Below are positions 6,213-6,213 of a DNA stretch of 6,213 nt, in pieces. The DNA is from Agrobacterium fabrum (lineage in GTDB: Bacteria > Pseudomonadota > Alphaproteobacteria > Rhizobiales > Rhizobiaceae). Under the pieces are notes generated by a model. That model saw only the letters and a list, made by a program, of their open reading frames with translations, was not told the DNA's origin and ran no database searches. The stretch's first letter is position 1. Each line of letters opens with the position of its first letter. Location: assembly GCA_003241215.1 (NCBI GenBank), contig QFOL01000232.1, forward strand, positions 1 to 6,213, in the 5' to 3' direction. The translations under genes were made by a program, and so were the position numbers.

Positions 6213-6213
6213 G

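Noticed and set aside
1..6213. Mobile element, CRISPR array, tRNA/rRNA or novel defence system
   Set aside because: I saw no transposase, integrase, regular spaced direct repeats, tRNA-like cloverleaf or unfamiliar gene cassette. All five genes belong to known housekeeping families.

Overview
The window is GC-rich with strong codon-position bias, and all five supportable genes lie on the + strand. Gene order is SPOR-domain protein, nagZ, scpA, scpB, tatA. This order and the protein sequences point to an alphaproteobacterium of the Rhizobiales, most likely the Agrobacterium/Rhizobium group. The assignment rests on recognised family resemblance and remembered synteny, not on a database search.

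Layout: (1) Positions 3-2990 hold the 3' part of a very large FtsN-like protein. It has a long, disordered, proline/alanine-rich cytoplasmic region, one membrane helix and a C-terminal periplasmic SPOR domain. The true start lies upstream of the window. (2) Positions 2991-3229 are a 239-bp intergenic gap holding an intrinsic terminator and a pair of inverted palindromic repeats of the small rhizobial intergenic kind. (3) Positions 3230-4246 are nagZ, a cytoplasmic muropeptide-recycling glucosaminidase. (4) Positions 4305-5877 are scpA and scpB, the two non-SMC subunits of the SMC-ScpAB chromosome condensin; their reading frames overlap by 8 bp. (5) Positions 5878-6005 are a 128-bp gap with an AT-rich nested dyad. 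(6) Positions 6006-6212 are tatA, which encodes the pore-forming subunit of the twin-arginine translocase. tatB and tatC would be expected just past the window edge.

The genes form a cell-cycle and envelope housekeeping cluster: septal peptidoglycan binding, peptidoglycan recycling, chromosome organisation and folded-protein export. The terminator separates the SPOR gene from nagZ. nagZ-scpA-scpB may be one transcription unit, and tatA may have its own promoter in the 128-bp gap. I see no mobile element, CRISPR array, RNA gene or unknown defence-like system. The parts most worth a second look are the unusual cytoplasmic half of the SPOR protein, the inverted repeat pair and the dyad before tatA.
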